In this document: piece by piece, positions 15,222-23,178 of the stretch | How the letters are laid out: every line of letters starts with the position of its first letter | Numbering within the stretch: position 1 is the stretch's first letter | Source of the DNA: Roseburia sp. | Lineage (GTDB): Bacteria > Bacillota > Clostridia > Lachnospirales > Lachnospiraceae | Reading direction: 5' to 3' | Length of the DNA: 44,578 nt | Assembly (NCBI GenBank): GCA_022771695.1 | Contig: JALEKJ010000014.1 | Span: forward strand, 1 to 44,578 | Notes under the pieces: model-generated | What the model was told of the DNA's origin: nothing | The model's input: only the letters and a program-made list of their open reading frames with translations | The model's database searches: none | Program-made: the position numbers and the translations under genes

Positions 15222-17451
15222 ATGCTTTAAATACAATCACAACTTTGAATAAGTCTCCGTCCACTTCCACACGGAAATAGCCGCCCTGCGCTTCGGTAAA
15301 ACTCTTTGCAATCGCAAGTCCGAGTCCCGAACCTTCCGTATTTCTGGACGCATCCCCACGCACAAAGCGCTCCGTCAATTCATCCGGACGGACGTTTAAT
15401 TCCATCGCAGACATATTTTTCATCGTAATCTCTACCTGACCGTTTTCCTGCTTCAGATCAATATAGACACGGCTGTGCGGCATTGCGTATTTCTGAATAT
15501 TCACAAAAAGATTCTCAAATACCCGGTATGACTTCTGATTGTCCAATGCCAGAATCACCTTCTCTTCCGGCACATTCCAACGCAAATCCAGACCCATTTC
15601 CGCAAATTTTTCCGCATGCTCCACACTAACCTGCTTCATCAGATTAATTACATCCACATCCATAAGGTCAATTTTGATATTGTTGCTGGTCGCCTTGCTC
15701 ACCTCAAATAAATCCTCCACCAACACCTTAAGGCGCAGTGACTTGCGCTCCAGGATGTCGATATAAGACCGGCGTTCCTCCTCCGTGATATCTTCTTTTT
15801 TCAGAAGTTCTACATAGGTCGTGATTGCCGTCAGAGGCGTCTTTAGATCGTGTGAAACGTTTGTAATCAGTTCTGTTTTCATGCGCTGACTCTTCACTTC
15901 CTCATCCACCGCTTTCTTAAATCCGGTACGGACCTTTGCCAATTCGCCTTTTACAGGTTCAAACATTCCAAAGTCTTCGGTAATCTCAGTGTCCAAATCG
16001 CCCTCTGCCATCCGGTTCACCCCACGAAGCAGCGCCTGATAATAAAATTGTACCTTGCTGTAATAATTCTCAATGATAAAAAACAGAATCACGGAATAAA
16101 TGACCAACATAAGAATTCCGAAGAACCACATTGTAGAACACAATGCAAGTACCACAAAATTAATCACAACAAGCTTTATAATGGTCTTTATCGAGTTTTT
16201 GCTAAAATCAATGTGATTCACCTCATGCTTGAATTTCTCCCACTGCTTTTTTATCCACGGGAAAATCTGATAAAAAAAGCTGTACTCTCTGATATACTCC
16301 CGCACGCCCAATGCAAATACCGGACGGATAAAGCGAATGGAAAGATACCAGATGCCATAAATGCAAAACAGTCCCAAATCGATTACAGCCAGATCCATAA
16401 ATGCATCTACCATACCGCCGCTTGTCTGATTAAGCCTGATGTTCTCTATCGATACCGACCATTTATAAAGCATATCAAAGAAAGAATCCCCCAGACAAAG
16501 TACACATAGCACCCCTATGCACGCTGCCTCCATCAAATACCAATTTCCGGGACGATGTAGCTCTATGTCACATTTCCAAATCTTACTGCTGGTCATCACA
16601 AATACCAGCACAACCACCATCACAAGCGCCGCCAGATACAAAAGCTGTCCGCCTTCCTCCGCGTATACGCGTAAAATAGTCCAATAGTCTGCACTATTCT
16701 CATAGTCTGTCGACACAAGTTGATAATCACCTGTCCTCGGTATCGCATACACAATGTCAATACCCGACGGCTCCTTCATGCTGCAGGTAATTCCCAGATT
16801 TCCATATTCTTCCCGCAAATTTCCCCATATGTCATATTCGCGAGTCAACTGTCCCATTGCTTTGATTAACATGTCAGCATCCACATTATCACCGTAGAGC
16901 GGCTCTGTCGTAAGTATTCCGTTTTCATCAAAATGAAGAACGAAATAGATACTGTAATGCTGAATCAACTGATTCTCTGTCTCTTTTCCCACACCGGAGA
17001 AAAGCTGCTCCAACGGCTGGCTTGTGTTTTTCTCATAAGTCCCATCCTGCCTCCGGATGCAATAATCTATCTCGGCGCGATAATTTTCAAAGCTCCCGGA
17101 AAGCATGTCCATGGTATCGTCAACGGCATACACTAAGTCGTTCACATAGCTTGCTTTTTCCTCGTCATTTTGCGGATAAGATGCTTCCAGATAGACTTCC
17201 GATGCTGTCGTTGCTCCCTCCCGCTGCATGGCTTCCATGTAAAGCACATAGCACCCGGTATAGAGTTGATCCAGCACCGTAGTATCCAGTTCCTGCTCGA
17301 GTTCTGCGTTTTCACTCATCCTTGCAAGTCTTTTTCCGGCAGCCTGATTAATCGCCGGAAAAAAACAGGTCGTAATGATTGTAATTACAAGAATTCCAAG
17401 CACCGCCAAAGTGCTTCTCGTTTTACGGTTGTTTTTCAATTTTATATCCAA
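15220..17451 (-). CDS. Membrane sensor histidine kinase (VanS/OmpR-type partner)
   Basis: A 743-residue kinase that should phosphorylate the adjacent response regulator. One membrane helix lies at about 15-34. An extracellular sensor region of ~230 residues follows, then several further helices (about 270-295, 305-325, 345-370 and a long pair at 430-470). The phospho-acceptor box NVSHDLKTPL has H534, and the ATPase domain has ENLFVNIQKYA (N-box, about 647) and GSGLGLAIAKS (G2). The usual D-x-G box is replaced by MKNMSAMELN, as seen in other clostridial relatives. Translation starts at TTG 17451, inside what was the 3' end of the regulator gene (29-bp overlap with its ancestral frame), so coupling was probably lost when the regulator gained its stop codon. 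Confidence 0.9.
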   Translation of the reverse strand: MDIKLKNNRKTRSTLAVLGILVITIITTCFFPAINQAAGKRLARMSENAELEQELDTTVLDQLYTGCYVLYMEAMQREGATTASEVYLEASYPQNDEEKASYVNDLVYAVDDTMDMLSGSFENYRAEIDYCIRRQDGTYEKNTSQPLEQLFSGVGKETENQLIQHYSIYFVLHFDENGILTTEPLYGDNVDADMLIKAMGQLTREYDIWGNLREEYGNLGITCSMKEPSGIDIVYAIPRTGDYQLVSTDYENSADYWTILRVYAEEGGQLLYLAALVMVVVLVFVMTSSKIWKCDIELHRPGNWYLMEAACIGVLCVLCLGDSFFDMLYKWSVSIENIRLNQTSGGMVDAFMDLAVIDLGLFCIYGIWYLSIRFIRPVFALGVREYIREYSFFYQIFPWIKKQWEKFKHEVNHIDFSKNSIKTIIKLVVINFVVLALCSTMWFFGILMLVIYSVILFFIIENYYSKVQFYYQALLRGVNRMAEGDLDTEITEDFGMFEPVKGELAKVRTGFKKAVDEEVKSQRMKTELITNVSHDLKTPLTAITTYVELLKKEDITEEERRSYIDILERKSLRLKVLVEDLFEVSKATSNNIKIDLMDVDVINLMKQVSVEHAEKFAEMGLDLRWNVPEEKVILALDNQKSYRVFENLFVNIQKYAMPHSRVYIDLKQENGQVEITMKNMSAMELNVRPDELTERFVRGDASRNTEGSGLGLAIAKSFTEAQGGYFRVEVDGDLFKVVIVFKA

Positions 17452-17497
17452 CGCCCCACACCACCTTTAAATATTTTGGTTCCTTCGGGTTGATTTA
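17423..17497 (-). pseudogene. Orphaned 3' end of the response-regulator gene
   Basis: Right after the TAA at 17495-17497 the same frame continues as INPKEPKYLKVVWGVGYKIE and then KQP, ending at TAA 17423-17425. This is exactly the conserved end of an OmpR/VanR-type winged-helix domain (consensus NPREPRYLKVVWGVGYKIE). One base substitution, most simply GAA to TAA, separates it from the rest. The frame overlaps the TTG start of the kinase by 29 bp. Confidence 0.9.
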
Positions 17498-18130
17498 AAT
17501 CTTGTCCCGAATGTTTCTGACATGTACCATAATCGTATCTGTGTTGATTGCCTTTTCATTCCACACACGCTCATAGATTTCCTCTGCGGAGTATACTCTT
17601 CCCGGTGTGCGGATGAGAAGCGCCAATATCTTAAACTCAATCGGTGTCATCTTCACCGGATTTCCATCCACGAACACTTCTACCGTGTCCTCATTCAGTT
17701 CTAAACCACCAAGCACATGCACCCGGTCGTTTTTCACTTCTGTGCCGCTCTTGTTCATAAACTTTGTGTAACGGCGCAGTTGGGAATTCACCCGCGCCAT
17801 CAGTTCTAACGGTGTAAAGGGTTTGGTCACATAATCGTCTGCGCCGATATTTAAACCAATCACCTTGTCCGTCTCCTCCGACTTTGCAGAAAGCATGATA
17901 ACCGGGAACTCATATTTTTCGCGCAGCTTCATGGTCATCGTAACGCCGTCCATCCGCGGCATCATGATGTCTACAATCGCGAGATGGATTTCCTCCCGCT
18001 CAATGACCTGCAAACCTTCTATTCCGTCTGCTGCCTTAAACACGTTGTAGTTCTGGCTCTTCAAAAATATCTCAATTCCATCTCGGATTTCTTTGTCATC
18101 TTCTACGACTAATATGTTGTACTTTTCCAT
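17495..18130 (-). CDS. VanR/OmpR-type response regulator, prematurely terminated
   Basis: A 211-residue two-component regulator. The receiver domain has the acidic pair E10/D11/D12, phospho-acceptor D54 (AIVDIMMPRMDG), S81 and K103 (VTKPF). The winged-helix DNA-binding domain begins near 135 and includes VKMTPIEFKILALLIRTPGR and the recognition helix INTDTIMVHVRNIRDKI, after which the protein stops. ATG 18130 is chosen for GGGGAGGA upstream. The missing ~23 residues form the C-terminal beta-hairpin (wing), needed for a stable fold and minor-groove contact. The gene is therefore probably inactive or altered, unless the stop is read through or is a sequence error. The kinase follows in the same operon. 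Confidence 0.9.
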   Translation of the reverse strand: MEKYNILVVEDDKEIRDGIEIFLKSQNYNVFKAADGIEGLQVIEREEIHLAIVDIMMPRMDGVTMTMKLREKYEFPVIMLSAKSEETDKVIGLNIGADDYVTKPFTPLELMARVNSQLRRYTKFMNKSGTEVKNDRVHVLGGLELNEDTVEVFVDGNPVKMTPIEFKILALLIRTPGRVYSAEEIYERVWNEKAINTDTIMVHVRNIRDKI

Positions 18131-18216
18131 TATGTCCTCCCCGGTTTCTCCTGTTCGCAAGCATTCTTCTTATTATGTGCGATTGATTCACACCTCGTAT
18201 GTATAACGTCGGTACA

Positions 18217-19419
18217 TTATACCACATATCGCTGTGATATTGAAACCCGATTCTCTTCTTCCAGATTCCTTTCGCAAACTTCCGCATAGCACTGCTCTGC
18301 TCTTTTTGCCACCGTATCCTCCGCGTACAGTTCTGCCGTTTTTCTCGCTCCTTCCCGCATCACCTCCTTCTGTTCTGCATCCTTTAACACCTCTGCAATT
18401 TTTCTTGCCCACTGATAGGAATCCTCCTCGGTCAGGTAACCGTTCTCGCCATTTTTTATCACGTCCCGCACACCGCTCGCCTCTACAGCAATCACCGGAT
18501 TGGAAACCGCCATCGCTTCTAAAAGCACGATTCCCTGTGTCTCTGACTTCGATGTGAACAGAAACAGTTCTGACGCCGCCTGATAGTTTTTGATTTCCGC
18601 ATTATCAACATTTCCAAGCAAAAAAACATTCTCTGTCAAACCAAGCTCCTGAATGCGGCGCGTCAGCTCCTTTTTCTCCGGTCCGCCGCCAATCATCATG
18701 TGACAAAATGTTTTTCCCTCTTTTTTCAGTAACCGTTTCAGACATGCCAAGCCCTCCAACTGAAAGTACAGATTCTTTTCTTTGGCAAGTCTCGACACCG
18801 TACAGAACAGAAAATCCGCTTCTCCGAGATATTGCTGCCTTATCTGTTCTGCCTTTTTTTGCTCCGGCAAAAAGTTCTCTGCCGGTATTCCTGTTGGCAG
18901 CACTGCAATCGGTGTCTGTAGCTTCTTTTGCAACAGGTATTCACGGATTCCCGGTGTCGGCGCCACCAACATGTCACAACGATTGCAAAAATAACGCAAG
19001 TACTTCTCAAGCAGTCCTGTATGTTCCTCTACTTTTTCCAGTCCTGCAATATAATGCAGGTACTCCTCATATCTGGTGTGGTAGGTGAATACCACCGGAA
19101 TGTCAAGCTTTCTTTTTATCTCAAGCGCCACATTTCCGACAATCGCCGGATGATGCACATGGATGACATCAATCTGCAGTTCCTTCACCTTCTTTATAAA
19201 AAGCTTTGTCAGTATATTTGGAACCGGCGCACCTACAATCGTTATCGGAAACGATGGATATCTTATCACATAAGGCTCTTCCACCTGTCCCTCGTAACTT
19301 GGTGCAAACACATACACCTGATGCCCTCTTTTTCGGAGTGCCTCCGCAAGATGCTCGATAGAAATGGGCACGCCTCCGATGTATGGCTTGTAATTATTGG
19401 TAAACATTGCAATTTTCAT
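18217..19419 (-). CDS. Glycosyltransferase family 4, diacylglycerol glucosyltransferase-like
   Basis: A 400-residue GT-B retaining glycosyltransferase. The N-terminal domain begins MKIAMFTNNYKPYIGGVPIS, typical of GT4 enzymes that glycosylate diacylglycerol or phosphatidylinositol, and has DVIHVHHPAIVGNVAL and VFTYHTRYEEYLHYI. The C-terminal nucleotide-sugar domain carries FCTVSRLAKEKN, MMIGGGPEKKEL and the E-x7-E signature in SKSETQGIVLLEAMAVSNPVIA. ATG 19419 has GGGGGAG 5 bp upstream. It probably acts at the inner membrane face, making a glycolipid such as a lipoteichoic-acid anchor; the sugar and acceptor are inferred. The upstream neighbour on the same strand is a DedA protein. Confidence 0.88.
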   Translation of the reverse strand: MKIAMFTNNYKPYIGGVPISIEHLAEALRKRGHQVYVFAPSYEGQVEEPYVIRYPSFPITIVGAPVPNILTKLFIKKVKELQIDVIHVHHPAIVGNVALEIKRKLDIPVVFTYHTRYEEYLHYIAGLEKVEEHTGLLEKYLRYFCNRCDMLVAPTPGIREYLLQKKLQTPIAVLPTGIPAENFLPEQKKAEQIRQQYLGEADFLFCTVSRLAKEKNLYFQLEGLACLKRLLKKEGKTFCHMMIGGGPEKKELTRRIQELGLTENVFLLGNVDNAEIKNYQAASELFLFTSKSETQGIVLLEAMAVSNPVIAVEASGVRDVIKNGENGYLTEEDSYQWARKIAEVLKDAEQKEVMREGARKTAELYAEDTVAKRAEQCYAEVCERNLEEENRVSISQRYVV

Positions 19420-19456
19420 CAAATCTCCCCCTCTTTTTTCTGTTGTTATTTCCTGC

Positions 19457-19966
19457 CTAGCTTAATATTGAAAACACGGCATCACCAAACAGATATCCTG
19501 CCCCGACAAATACCAGATTCCAAACAGCCACACCCAGGGTGGAACTGATAACATAGCTACGAAAATTCATTTTTATCATTCCTGCAGGAATTGATATTAA
19601 TGTGCGCACCATTGGAATAAGCTTGCTGACAAACACTCCCATGCTACCTTTCCCCCGTAAATATTCCATTTTCTCTTCGATTAGCTCCCGATGTCCCGGA
19701 AATCTGTGATAATATTTCCGCAAAAAAGCTTCGCCACCGCCTCTTCCGAGTCCGTATAGGATAATGCTTCCCGTCAACCCTGCTGCAACCGTAATCAGCA
19801 TCGTCACAAGAAAACTGAGTTCGCCCCGTGCTGCCCAGATTCCTGCAAGCGGCATAATCACCCCCGCCGGGAATCCCGGGAGGTTTAAATATTCCAGTAA
19901 CACAATCACATAAATCGCAATCGGTCCATACGTCACAAAGTACTGCATGATTTCTTCCAGTTCCAT
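19457..19966 (-). CDS. DedA-family (VTT domain) membrane protein
   Basis: A 169-residue membrane protein. ATG 19966 has GGAGG upstream; the frame to 20014 has none. It shows the DedA features: an early amphipathic part (YVIVLLEYLNLPGFPAGVIM), several hydrophobic helices, GRGGGEAFLRKYYHRFPGHR, and the conserved FVSKLIPMVRTLISIPAGM helix with its arginine, then a final helix. DedA proteins translocate or flip lipid carriers such as undecaprenyl phosphate or phospholipids. Its position 38 bp upstream of the GT4 gene on the same strand suggests a shared role in membrane lipid handling (inference). Confidence 0.9.
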   Translation of the reverse strand: MELEEIMQYFVTYGPIAIYVIVLLEYLNLPGFPAGVIMPLAGIWAARGELSFLVTMLITVAAGLTGSIILYGLGRGGGEAFLRKYYHRFPGHRELIEEKMEYLRGKGSMGVFVSKLIPMVRTLISIPAGMIKMNFRSYVISSTLGVAVWNLVFVGAGYLFGDAVFSILS

Positions 19967-20066
19967 ATCGCCCCTCCTACCTTTTGATGGATTTATCCTA
20001 ACGGACAAATCCAAATATCATCTGCAGGAAATTCCAAAGATTTTCTAAAGATGCTTTTAATTTTTC

Positions 20067-20095
20067 TTGACAACGTGCTTTTCGTATAGTATAGT
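20067..20095 (+). promoter_or_regulatory. Promoter of tRNA-Thr
   Basis: TTGACA (20067-20072), 17-bp spacer, TATAGT (20090-20095), about 30 bp upstream of the tRNA. Confidence 0.8.
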
Positions 20096-20125
20096 AGTAC
20101 AAGTGTTGAGGCAACTCACACAGAT

Positions 20126-20198
20126 GCTGCTGTGGCTCAGTCGGTAGAGCGTCGCATTGGTAGTGCGGAGGTCACGGGTCCGATTCCCGTCAGCAGCT
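20126..20198 (+). tRNA. tRNA-Thr (GGT)
   Basis: A complete cloverleaf: acceptor [15 protein letters not shown] stem GCTC/GAGC, anticodon stem TCGCA/TGCGG with loop TTGGTAG (anticodon GGT, reading ACC/ACU), T stem ACGGG/CCCGT. CCA is not encoded. Confidence 0.93.
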
Positions 20199-20208
20199 TT
20201 ACAGAAAA

Positions 20209-20250
20209 AACAAGCGCAAGCCTTGAAAAATCAGGGGTTGCGCTTGTTTT
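20209..20250 (+). terminator. Terminator after tRNA-Thr
   Basis: AACAAGCGCAA pairs with TTGCGCTTGTT and is followed by TT; the hairpin starts about 10 bp after the tRNA. Confidence 0.8.
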
Positions 20251-20282
20251 GCATTATAAATATATATGATTTTGTTCTCCTA

Positions 20283-20310
20283 TTGATTTTCACCCCTATT
20301 GTGCTATACT
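20283..20310 (+). promoter_or_regulatory. Promoter of the tRNA-Ala/tRNA-Val pair
   Basis: TTGATT (20283-20288), 16-bp spacer, TATACT (20305-20310), with the first tRNA base 9 bp further on. Confidence 0.75.
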
Positions 20311-20318
20311 AACCTCAT

Positions 20319-20391
20319 GGGGCATTAGCGCAGTTGGGAGCGCGTAACATTCGCATTGTTAAGGTCACGGGTTCGAATCCCGTATGCTCCA
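20319..20391 (+). tRNA. tRNA-Ala (CGC)
   Basis: Acceptor GGGGCAT/ATGCTCC includes the G3-U70 pair that is the alanine identity element. D stem GCGC/GCGC, anticodon stem TAACA/TGTTA with loop TTCGCAT (anticodon CGC, codon GCG), T stem ACGGG/CCCGT. CCA is not encoded. Confidence 0.92.
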
Positions 20392-20395
20392 CTAT

Positions 20396-20469
20396 GGAAG
20401 CATAGCTCAGCCGGGATGAGCGTTCGCCTCACACGCGAGAGGCCACGGGTTCGAGCCCCGTTGCTTCCA
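20396..20469 (+). tRNA. tRNA-Val (CAC)
   Basis: Acceptor GGAAGCA/TGCTTCC, D stem GCTC/GAGC, anticodon stem TTCGC/GCGAG with loop CTCACAC (anticodon CAC, codon GUG), T stem ACGGG/CCCGT with one variant pair. It lies 4 bp after tRNA-Ala, and a T8 tract directly behind it probably ends the transcript. Confidence 0.92.
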
Positions 20470-20636
20470 TTTTTTTGCAAATGTACGCTGTCCGTTCCGC
20501 ATACTTTTCTAAGAATATCTACCGCTCTCATCGCATATACAATACCAAGGCGGTATCGCATATGCTTGTCTGAGTTTTATTCTTGGTTCAAATGGTCAAA
20601 AAGTCATTCCTATCGCTTCGTAAAATAACTTATTTA

Positions 20637-21941
20637 CTATAATATATCTATGTATTCTCCCGACAGCGCCTTATTCATGCTTCGGACTGCACAGAATTTG
20701 CCACACATGGAACAGGTGTCGTCGTGCTCCGGTTTTCTGTCCTCACGAATCTGTTTTGCCGTCTCAGGGTCAATGGCACAATCCCACTGTGCTTCCCAGT
20801 CCAGTGCACGTCTGGCATCTGCCATCTTATCATCAATCTCTCTTGCTCCGCGCACGCCTTTGGCGATATCTGCCGCATGTGCTGCAATCTTTGATGCGAT
20901 GATTCCCTGCTTGACATCCTCCACATTTGGAAGTGCCAAATGCTCTGCCGGCGTCACATAGCACAGGAAGGCTGCTCCGTTCTGTGCTGCAATCGCTCCA
21001 CCGATCGCCGATGTGATGTGGTCATATCCCGGCGCAATATCTGTCACCAACGGTCCTAACACATAAAAAGGTGCACCCATGCAAATCGTCTGCTGAAGCT
21101 TCATATTTGCCGCAATCTGATCCATCGGCATATGTCCCGGCCCCTCAACCATAACCTGCACATCTCTCTCCCATGCACGCTTGGTAAGTTCTCCGAGGCG
21201 TACCAGTTCCTCAATCTGGCATACATCAGACGCATCCGCCAGACATCCCGGTCGACAGGCATCTCCCAACGAAATGGTCACATCATGCTCCCTGCAGATT
21301 TCCAAAATCTCATCATAATACTCATAAAACGGATTTTCCTCTCCGGTCATGCACATCCATGCAAACACCAAAGATCCACCGCGGGAAACAATGTTCATTT
21401 TGCGCTTATGCTTCTTAATCTGCTCGATGGTCTTTCTGGTAATTCCGCAGTGCAGTGTCACGAAATCCACACCATCCTCGGCATGCAAACGCACAACATC
21501 AATAAAATCCTTCGCCGTGAGCGTCGCCAAATCCCGCTGGTAATGAATCACCGAATCATAGACAGGTACCGTTCCAATCATCGCCGGACATTCCGCAGTC
21601 AGCTTTCTGCGGAACGGAATCGTGTTCCCGTGAGAGGATAAATCCATGATTGCGTGCGCGCCCATCTCAACCGCTGCCATCACTTTTTCCATCTCAATAT
21701 CATAATCCTTGCAATCTCTGGAAACACCTAAGTTTACATTAATTTTTGTGCGCAGCATAGAGCCGACACCCTCCGGGTCAATGCATTTGTGATGTTTATT
21801 TGCGCAGATCACGACCTTTCCCTCTGCCACAAGCGGAAGCAATTCCTCCACACTCATACGCTCCTTTGCGGCTACTTTTTTTAACTCCTCCGTCACGATT
21901 CCCTTGCGTGCGGCTTCCATTTGCGTTGCGTAATTGCTCAT
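20637..21941 (-). CDS. thiC: Phosphomethylpyrimidine synthase ThiC
   Basis: A 434-residue radical-SAM enzyme that converts 5-aminoimidazole ribotide into the hydroxymethylpyrimidine phosphate of thiamine. Family landmarks are [86 protein letters not shown] and [18 protein letters not shown]. At the C-terminus [10 protein letters not shown] carries the CX2CX4C cluster ligands. This is the short bacterial form without the N-terminal extension. AGGAG precedes ATG 21941. Expression is under the TPP riboswitch in the leader. No other thi gene is in the window. Confidence 0.97.
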   Translation of the reverse strand: MSNYATQMEAARKGIVTEELKKVAAKERMSVEELLPLVAEGKVVICANKHHKCIDPEGVGSMLRTKINVNLGVSRDCKDYDIEMEKVMAAVEMGAHAIMDLSSHGNTIPFRRKLTAECPAMIGTVPVYDSVIHYQRDLATLTAKDFIDVVRLHAEDGVDFVTLHCGITRKTIEQIKKHKRKMNIVSRGGSLVFAWMCMTGEENPFYEYYDEILEICREHDVTISLGDACRPGCLADASDVCQIEELVRLGELTKRAWERDVQVMVEGPGHMPMDQIAANMKLQQTICMGAPFYVLGPLVTDIAPGYDHITSAIGGAIAAQNGAAFLCYVTPAEHLALPNVEDVKQGIIASKIAAHAADIAKGVRGAREIDDKMADARRALDWEAQWDCAIDPETAKQIREDRKPEHDDTCSMCGKFCAVRSMNKALSGEYIDIL

Positions 21942-22077
21942 GTTTATATTCTCCTGTTCTGCAGAGTTGTGGACTTAGAAACAAAGTGTGTGCTTGCCGC
22001 ACACTTGCGCGCCCGAGCGGTATCGCAAAACGATTCCCCTCCTTTCCGCGAGGTACGCCTCTATGCACACAGTGCTT

Positions 22078-22110
22078 TTATGCAATAGGAAGGAATTTCC
22101 TATTGCATAA
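22078..22110. repeat. Perfect 14-bp inverted repeat in the thiC leader
   Basis: TTATGCAATAGGAA (22078-22091) is exactly complementary to TTCCTATTGCATAA (22097-22110), loop 5 bp. It lies directly downstream (minus strand) of the riboswitch terminator. It may be a second stop hairpin, an RNA-stability element or a leftover of a mobile repeat. The 21942-22077 stretch between it and thiC holds no gene. Confidence 0.8.
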
Positions 22111-22141
22111 AAAAAGACCTGGCCGCAGTAGCCAAGTCTTC
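22109..22141 (-). terminator. Attenuator terminator of the TPP riboswitch
   Basis: On the minus strand AAGACTTGGCT and GGCCAGGTCTT form a stem followed by T7. It sits right after the TPP aptamer and upstream of thiC, the usual place for a ligand-controlled terminator. Confidence 0.85.
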
Positions 22142-22147
22142 TCATAA

Positions 22148-22245
22148 ACGATACTTCTTACGCTCCCTACGACAGTATTAACTGACAGGTTCAAAGAGTC
22201 AGGTTTTAACCTTCTCAACCGCTTGTACCATGTAGTACGCGCAGT
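22148..22245 (-). promoter_or_regulatory. TPP riboswitch (thi-box)
   Basis: On the minus strand the conserved core reads GGTTGAGAAGG (pyrimidine-binding arm, consensus CUGAGA), then TTTGAACCTGTCAG, TTAATACTG and TCGTAGGGAG (consensus GAACCUG ... UAAUxC ... GCGUAGGGA). Binding of thiamine pyrophosphate should favour the downstream terminator and lower thiC expression. Confidence 0.93.
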
Positions 22246-22276
22246 CCCTCTGCGATTTTATTTATTTTTCTTATCT

Positions 22277-22305
22277 AGATTATCTTACTTTTCCGGTGGT
22301 GTCAA
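22277..22305 (-). promoter_or_regulatory. Promoter of thiC
   Basis: On the minus strand TTGACA (22305-22300), 17-bp spacer, TAATCT (22282-22277), just upstream of the TPP aptamer. Confidence 0.78.
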
Positions 22306-22365
22306 TAGGGTCAAGTCACTTCTTCTTTTTTCTGTCATATTCTAAAAGAAAAAGGAGATTTTTCT

Positions 22366-22530
22366 ATGCCGGATAATTTTGACCGCCGCTGGGACAGACG
22401 CGACTGCCCGCCATGTCGTTGCGACCGCGACCGTGATCGTGACCGCAGAGACAGACGTGATGACCGACGCGACGACCGCAGAGACAGACGCGACGACCGA
22501 CGTGATGACCGCTGGGACAGACGCTATTAA
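22366..22530 (+). CDS. Arg-Asp repeat micro-protein
   Basis: A 54-residue protein made almost only of Arg and Asp. The N-terminus is MPDNFDRRWDRRDCPPCRCD, then repeated RRD/RDD units, ending DDRWDRRY. ATG 22366 has GGAG 8 bp upstream and the stop is followed by a hairpin, so it looks like a real gene. Three cysteines in the CPPCRC segment could bind metal or form disulfides. The alternating charges are extreme; nothing in the sequence suggests a fold. It resembles no enzyme family I know. A coat, nucleic-acid-binding or condensate-forming protein are possibilities only. The open frame at 22379-22687 over the same bases is a shadow. Confidence 0.72.
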   Translation: MPDNFDRRWDRRDCPPCRCDRDRDRDRRDRRDDRRDDRRDRRDDRRDDRWDRRY

Positions 22531-22543
22531 GCGTTTCTATATA

Positions 22544-22564
22544 GGGAGCTGCTTTTGCAGCTCC
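22544..22564 (+). terminator. Hairpin after the Arg-Asp micro-protein gene
   Basis: GGGAGCTGC / GCAGCTCC with a TTTT loop starts 13 bp after the stop codon. The tail is not a clean T run, so it may instead stabilise the mRNA end. Confidence 0.5.
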
Positions 22565-22679
22565 TGCAAGTTACTTATTCATGCTAATATACGTTCATAT
22601 TTATGCGTTTCTTTTTATCTGCTCTTTACATACCCCGTTCCCCTTTTACACATACTATCCACGAAAGGATGGTGCACAA

Positions 22680-22838
22680 ATGTCTGAGAAAAAAACAACG
22701 AATGTCTATGACGACGGAAATATACCTGATGTAGACCTTCCGCAGAACAACGCAAAAAATTCCGATAAAAACAACTACGAAGTAGAGCCTTTACCGGAAT
22801 CATCACGTCCACGCAAGGATGGACCCGGAGGGGATTAA
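22680..22838 (+). CDS. Small hydrophilic protein of unknown function
   Basis: A 52-residue polar protein, from MSEKKTTNVYDDGNIPDVDL to RPRKDGPGGD, rich in Asp, Asn, Pro and Lys, without cysteine or membrane segment and probably unstructured. ATG 22680 has AAAGGATG upstream, and the stop codon lies in the loop of a strong terminator, which supports a real gene. I recognise no domain. It follows the Arg-Asp micro-protein gene by 150 bp on the same strand; a shared transcript is possible. Confidence 0.65.
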   Translation: MSEKKTTNVYDDGNIPDVDLPQNNAKNSDKNNYEVEPLPESSRPRKDGPGGD

Positions 22839-22856
22839 CCCCTCCTTATTTTTTTA
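22827..22856 (+). terminator. Terminator overlapping the stop codon of the small protein gene
   Basis: GGAGGGG (22827-22833) and CCCCTCC (22839-22845) with a 5-bp loop, followed by TTATTTTTTT. The 22839-23178 stretch behind it holds this tail, one more hairpin and AT-rich sequence; I see no gene in it. Confidence 0.85.
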
Positions 22857-22906
22857 GAACAAAAGTGTGCTTCGCATAGGGACAAAGTTCTTCCCATGAA
22901 ACAAAA

Positions 22907-22940
22907 TAAAAAAGACAGCCATCGCTCGGCTGCCTTTTTA
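22907..22940. terminator. Bidirectional terminator downstream of sigH
   Basis: A6-GACAGCC and GGCTGCC-T5 form a stem with one mismatch, with T runs on both strands. It ends the rightward small-gene transcript and, about 240 bp downstream of sigH, possibly the leftward operon. Confidence 0.7.
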
Positions 22941-23178
22941 GGAGAAGGTATTTTTACTATGGGGTATAGCAAAAATTATATATAATGTATTGGGGGGTTT
23001 TTACAGGTATTATAATAGCATGATTCCCCTAATAAGTGTTCACAAAGTTACTAAAAATTATGTCAGAAATCTGTACAAATTGTACAGTACCTTGTTCCTA
23101 TATCGCAACAATAGCGCAAAATACTGCACAACAACCCCAATATTTTACAGCATTTTTGTATTGTAACCGCTTTCACCT

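Noticed and set aside
21800-22147. Plus-strand frame across the thiC leader
   Set aside because: It covers the thiC start and leader in antisense; proline/arginine-rich composition is typical of an antisense shadow.
22430-22525. Short repeated units (GACCGxCGxGA...) considered as a CRISPR-like or tandem array
   Set aside because: The repeats are in codon register (RRD/RDD units) with no spacers; they result from the repetitive protein.
22379-22687. A 102-residue frame rich in Thr/Ala/Asp over the RD-repeat region
   Set aside because: It is a frame shadow of the Arg-Asp codon repeats; the other frame has the ribosome site, a fitting stop and a following hairpin.
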